From Pseudopedobacter sp. (GTDB lineage: Bacteria; Bacteroidota; Bacteroidia; Sphingobacteriales; Sphingobacteriaceae): a DNA stretch of 35,821 bases. Under the pieces are notes generated by a model. It saw only the letters and a list, made by a program, of their open reading frames with translations, ran no database searches and was not told the origin of the DNA. Shown piece by piece: positions 33,805 to 35,821 of the stretch; position 1 is the first letter of the stretch; the number at the start of each line of letters is the position of its first letter. Location: assembly GCA_014378105.1 (NCBI GenBank), contig JACMOI010000065.1, forward strand, positions 1 through 35,821, given 5' to 3'. A program made the translations under genes and the position numbers.

Positions 33805-34301
33805 TATTTGATCGTGTAAAAGAAATACTAATTGAAAAATTTGGCGAACAAGTAATTGTTGCAGAAGAAAGAGATCAAAAGCAACCCGCTTTAGTCATAC
33901 TGCCGGATTTAATAGCCGAGGCTTGTTTATTACTCAGAGATCATCCAGATACTTGGTTTGATTTTCTTTCTTGTTTAACTGGCATAGATTACGGCGTGGA
34001 GCAAAATAAATTCGGAGTGGTTTATCACCTTTCCTCCATCATCAAGAATCATCAAATTGTTTTAAAAGTTAATTTAGAGAGCGATAGAGCACTTACAAAT
34101 TTACCTGTTTTTAAAAGCGTCAGTGAAGTTTGGAAAACTGCCGAATGGCATGAACGAGAAGCTTTCGATATGGTGGGTATTTATTTCGAAAATCATCCTG
34201 ATTTAAGAAGGATATTACTGCCAGACGATTGGCAAGGTTTTCCATTAAGAAAAGATTATCAGAACGCCGAGGAATATCACAACATTAAAATTGAATTTTA
34301 A
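33801..34301 (+). CDS. nuoC: NADH-quinone oxidoreductase subunit C
   Basis: NuoC is a soluble subunit of the complex I connecting arm. The 166-residue protein has DTWFDFLSCLTGIDYG (about 51-66) and the C-terminal EWHEREAFDMVGIYF...HPDLRRILLPDDWQGFPLRKDY block. It is coupled to pdxH by an ATGA overlap, and three bases separate it from nuoD. C and D are separate genes here, unlike the fused nuoCD of E. coli. Confidence 0.95.
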   Translation: MIFDRVKEILIEKFGEQVIVAEERDQKQPALVILPDLIAEACLLLRDHPDTWFDFLSCLTGIDYGVEQNKFGVVYHLSSIIKNHQIVLKVNLESDRALTNLPVFKSVSEVWKTAEWHEREAFDMVGIYFENHPDLRRILLPDDWQGFPLRKDYQNAEEYHNIKIEF

Positions 34302-34304
34302 GAT

Positions 34305-35510
34305 TTGGAATCTCTCCCTAGAAATTTTCATCAGGAAGCTTTAGACCGTTATCAGGCTAAAATCAATGCAGTTTCTGCAGAGGAAATGGTTTTAAACTTA
34401 GGTCCTCAACATCCAAGTACACATGGTGTTTTACGTCTAGAACTCATCACAGATGGTGAAATTGTAAAAGAAGTGATTCCGCATATCGGCTATTTGCACC
34501 GCTGTTTCGAGAAACATGGTGAAGCGCTTAATTATGCTCAAATTATTCCATACACAGATCGCATGGATTATCTGGCTTCCATGAACAACAACCACGCTTT
34601 TGTAATGGGTGTTGAACGGATGTTGGGAATAGAAAATGATATTCCCAAAAGAGTGGAATATATCCGTGTGCTGGTTTGTGAGCTCAACAGAATCGCTTCT
34701 CATTTAATTGCTATAGGAACCTACGGCATTGATATTGGGGCCTTCACTCCTTTCTTATGGTGCTTTAGAGACCGCGAGCATATTATGAATATGCTGGAAT
34801 GGGCGTCAGGTGCCAGAATGTTGTACAATTACATTTGGGTGGGTGGTTTATTTTATGATGTCCCAGTTGGATTTGAGGAACGTTGCCAAGAGTTTGTACA
34901 ATATTTCAAACCTAAAATGCAGGAATTAAATGAATTATTGACAGACAATCAAATCTTCATTTCTAGAACCGCAAATATTGGTGTTTTACCGTTAGATGTC
35001 GCCATCAACTATGGTTGTTCTGGCCCGATGTTGCGAGGTTCAGGTTTGAAATATGATTTGCGTCGTGTAGACGAATATTCTGTTTATCCAGAGCTAGATT
35101 TTGAAATCCCTTATGCAAAAGGGGAAATTGGAACAGTTGGTGATTGCTGGAACCGTTATAAAGTAAGGATTGATGAAATTGCGGAGTCTTTAAAAATTAT
35201 TGAGCAGTGTACTGAAAAACTTACCAAAGAACATAAACGTACCAAAGAGTTTGACCCAAGAGCTTTAGTACCAAAGAAAACCGTTCCTAAAGCGCAGGAT
35301 TTTTATATCAGAGCAGAAAATCCTAAAGGAGAAATTGGATTCTACTTTATAGCTGATGGACGTTCTGAGAAGCCGTTCAGAGTGAAATCTCGTGGACCTA
35401 GTTTCAGCAACCTTTCTGTCTTACCCGAAATTTCTAAAGGTGTGATGATAGCTGATTTAGTGGCAATTATTGGATCAATAGATATTGTTTTGGGCGAAGT
35501 AGATAGGTAA
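34305..35510 (+). CDS. nuoD: NADH-quinone oxidoreductase subunit D
   Basis: NuoD forms part of the quinone-binding pocket of complex I. The 401-residue protein has [18 protein letters not shown] (about 31-48), [13 protein letters not shown] (about 62-74), and [15 protein letters not shown] near 240-254. Length is typical. The start is a TTG three bases after the nuoC stop; no in-frame ATG precedes the conserved region. No nuoE follows in the remaining 311 bases. Confidence 0.96.
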   Translation: MESLPRNFHQEALDRYQAKINAVSAEEMVLNLGPQHPSTHGVLRLELITDGEIVKEVIPHIGYLHRCFEKHGEALNYAQIIPYTDRMDYLASMNNNHAFVMGVERMLGIENDIPKRVEYIRVLVCELNRIASHLIAIGTYGIDIGAFTPFLWCFRDREHIMNMLEWASGARMLYNYIWVGGLFYDVPVGFEERCQEFVQYFKPKMQELNELLTDNQIFISRTANIGVLPLDVAINYGCSGPMLRGSGLKYDLRRVDEYSVYPELDFEIPYAKGEIGTVGDCWNRYKVRIDEIAESLKIIEQCTEKLTKEHKRTKEFDPRALVPKKTVPKAQDFYIRAENPKGEIGFYFIADGRSEKPFRVKSRGPSFSNLSVLPEISKGVMIADLVAIIGSIDIVLGEVDR

Positions 35511-35582
35511 ATCAGTGTTAAGTTGTCGGTTAAGCGTCTAAAGTTTAAGAGAATTTCTTTTCCATTAGGGATAGAAACAGCA

Positions 35583-35644
35583 GCTTTTTTGTTTTTTATC
35601 CTGAGCAAAGTCCGATGGCTATCGGGCGAAGGACAAACAAAAAA
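35583..35644. repeat. REP-like long hairpin
   Basis: Inner stem CCGAT (35612-35616), GGCT loop, ATCGG (35621-35625), framed by a CTGAGCAAAG and CGAAGGAC pair and by outer GTTTTTT and AAAAAAC arms. GC-rich core in AT-rich surroundings, as in REP elements. Confidence 0.5.
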
Positions 35645-35654
35645 CTATAGTGTA

Positions 35655-35731
35655 TAGCCCGAACCAATTGGGAAATGCCCTATGTAACGTCCTAAAATAG
35701 GTTGACTAGTTTGTGAATACTAATATGGCGT
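35655..35731. mobile_element. Possible insertion-sequence end
   Basis: The segment containing TGTAACGTCCTAAAATAGG resembles, from memory, ends of IS3-like elements in Bacteroidota. No transposase frame is visible in the window and no matching opposite end is present, so this is tentative. Confidence 0.25.
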
Positions 35732-35771
35732 AAAAACCTCAAACATCTTTAAAAATGTTTGAGGTTTTTTT
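35732..35771 (+). terminator. Strong intrinsic terminator downstream of nuoD
   Basis: Perfect 15-base stem AAAAACCTCAAACAT (35732-35746) with ATGTTTGAGGTTTTT (35755-35769), 8-base loop, then further T residues. Could act in both directions. Confidence 0.75.
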
Positions 35772-35821
35772 GTAGGTTTTTACTTTTATCTTTTGTTGAT
35801 TGTGCATACGGATAGGTGTTA

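Larger units (their letters stand above)
35511..35821. other. Gene-free right edge with repeats and terminator
   Basis: It holds a REP-like hairpin, a possible IS end and a strong plus-strand terminator, then AT-rich sequence to the window edge. No credible ORF was found. Confidence 0.5.

Noticed and set aside
35741-35821. Minus-strand reading frame entering from the right edge as a transposase C-terminus
   Set aside because: Only about 26 codons are visible, its end overlaps the terminator stem, and no transposase motif can be recognised.

Overview
The window looks like chromosomal DNA from a Bacteroidota bacterium, most likely Sphingobacteriaceae and Pedobacter-like. The reasons are the low GC content, AT-rich spacers, several TAnnTTTG -7 promoter boxes, the near absence of Shine-Dalgarno sequences, a type IX secretion (CHU_C) sorting domain, and families typical of the phylum (DUF2851, GIN-domain/DUF2807 proteins, a GG-leader peptide, the thrS-infC-rpmI-rplT cluster). 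No rRNA, tRNA, CRISPR array or intact insertion sequence was seen.

Layout. 1-4000: minus-strand genes for the start of an MBL-fold hydrolase, a small conserved protein, the lipoprotein carrier LolA and the DNA translocase FtsK. 4000-4490: a gene-free stretch with degenerate dispersed repeats and a plus-strand terminator that may end a small RNA. 4496-6655: an ankyrin protein, converging on PspC-domain and DUF2851 genes. 6656-7205: a spacer with palindromic repeats and a 43-residue GG-leader (double-glycine) peptide gene. 7206-9684: a tightly packed operon of PhzF-like isomerase, DUF3820 protein and a secreted T9SS cargo. 10179-13331: translation operon thrS-infC-rpmI-rplT, in which infC appears to start at AUU behind a strong Shine-Dalgarno. 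13516-18420: small membrane proteins, an LldE/LutA-like Fe-S protein, an MFS transporter, a zinc-ribbon protein and two GIN-domain envelope proteins. 18713-24774: a glycosyltransferase, RecQ helicase, and a large secreted beta-propeller amidohydrolase. 24873-28064: a regulator combining cNMP-binding, Crp-type HTH and AraC-type HTH domains, a small membrane protein, a decayed copy of the downstream flavoprotein gene, and a peroxiredoxin/thioredoxin/small-protein cassette. 28179-35510: the intact flavoprotein gene, then respiratory complex I genes nuoA-nuoB and nuoC-nuoD, separated by purK, purE, an opposing algH/yqgE gene and pdxH. The right edge holds a REP-like hairpin, a possible IS end and a strong terminator.

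Most of the window is core metabolism and housekeeping. The observations most worth checking are the orphan GG-leader peptide, the three-domain regulator, the AUU-initiated infC, the flavoprotein pseudogene next to its intact paralogue, the interrupted complex I operon, and a divergent ~150 bp repeat present twice in inverted orientation.
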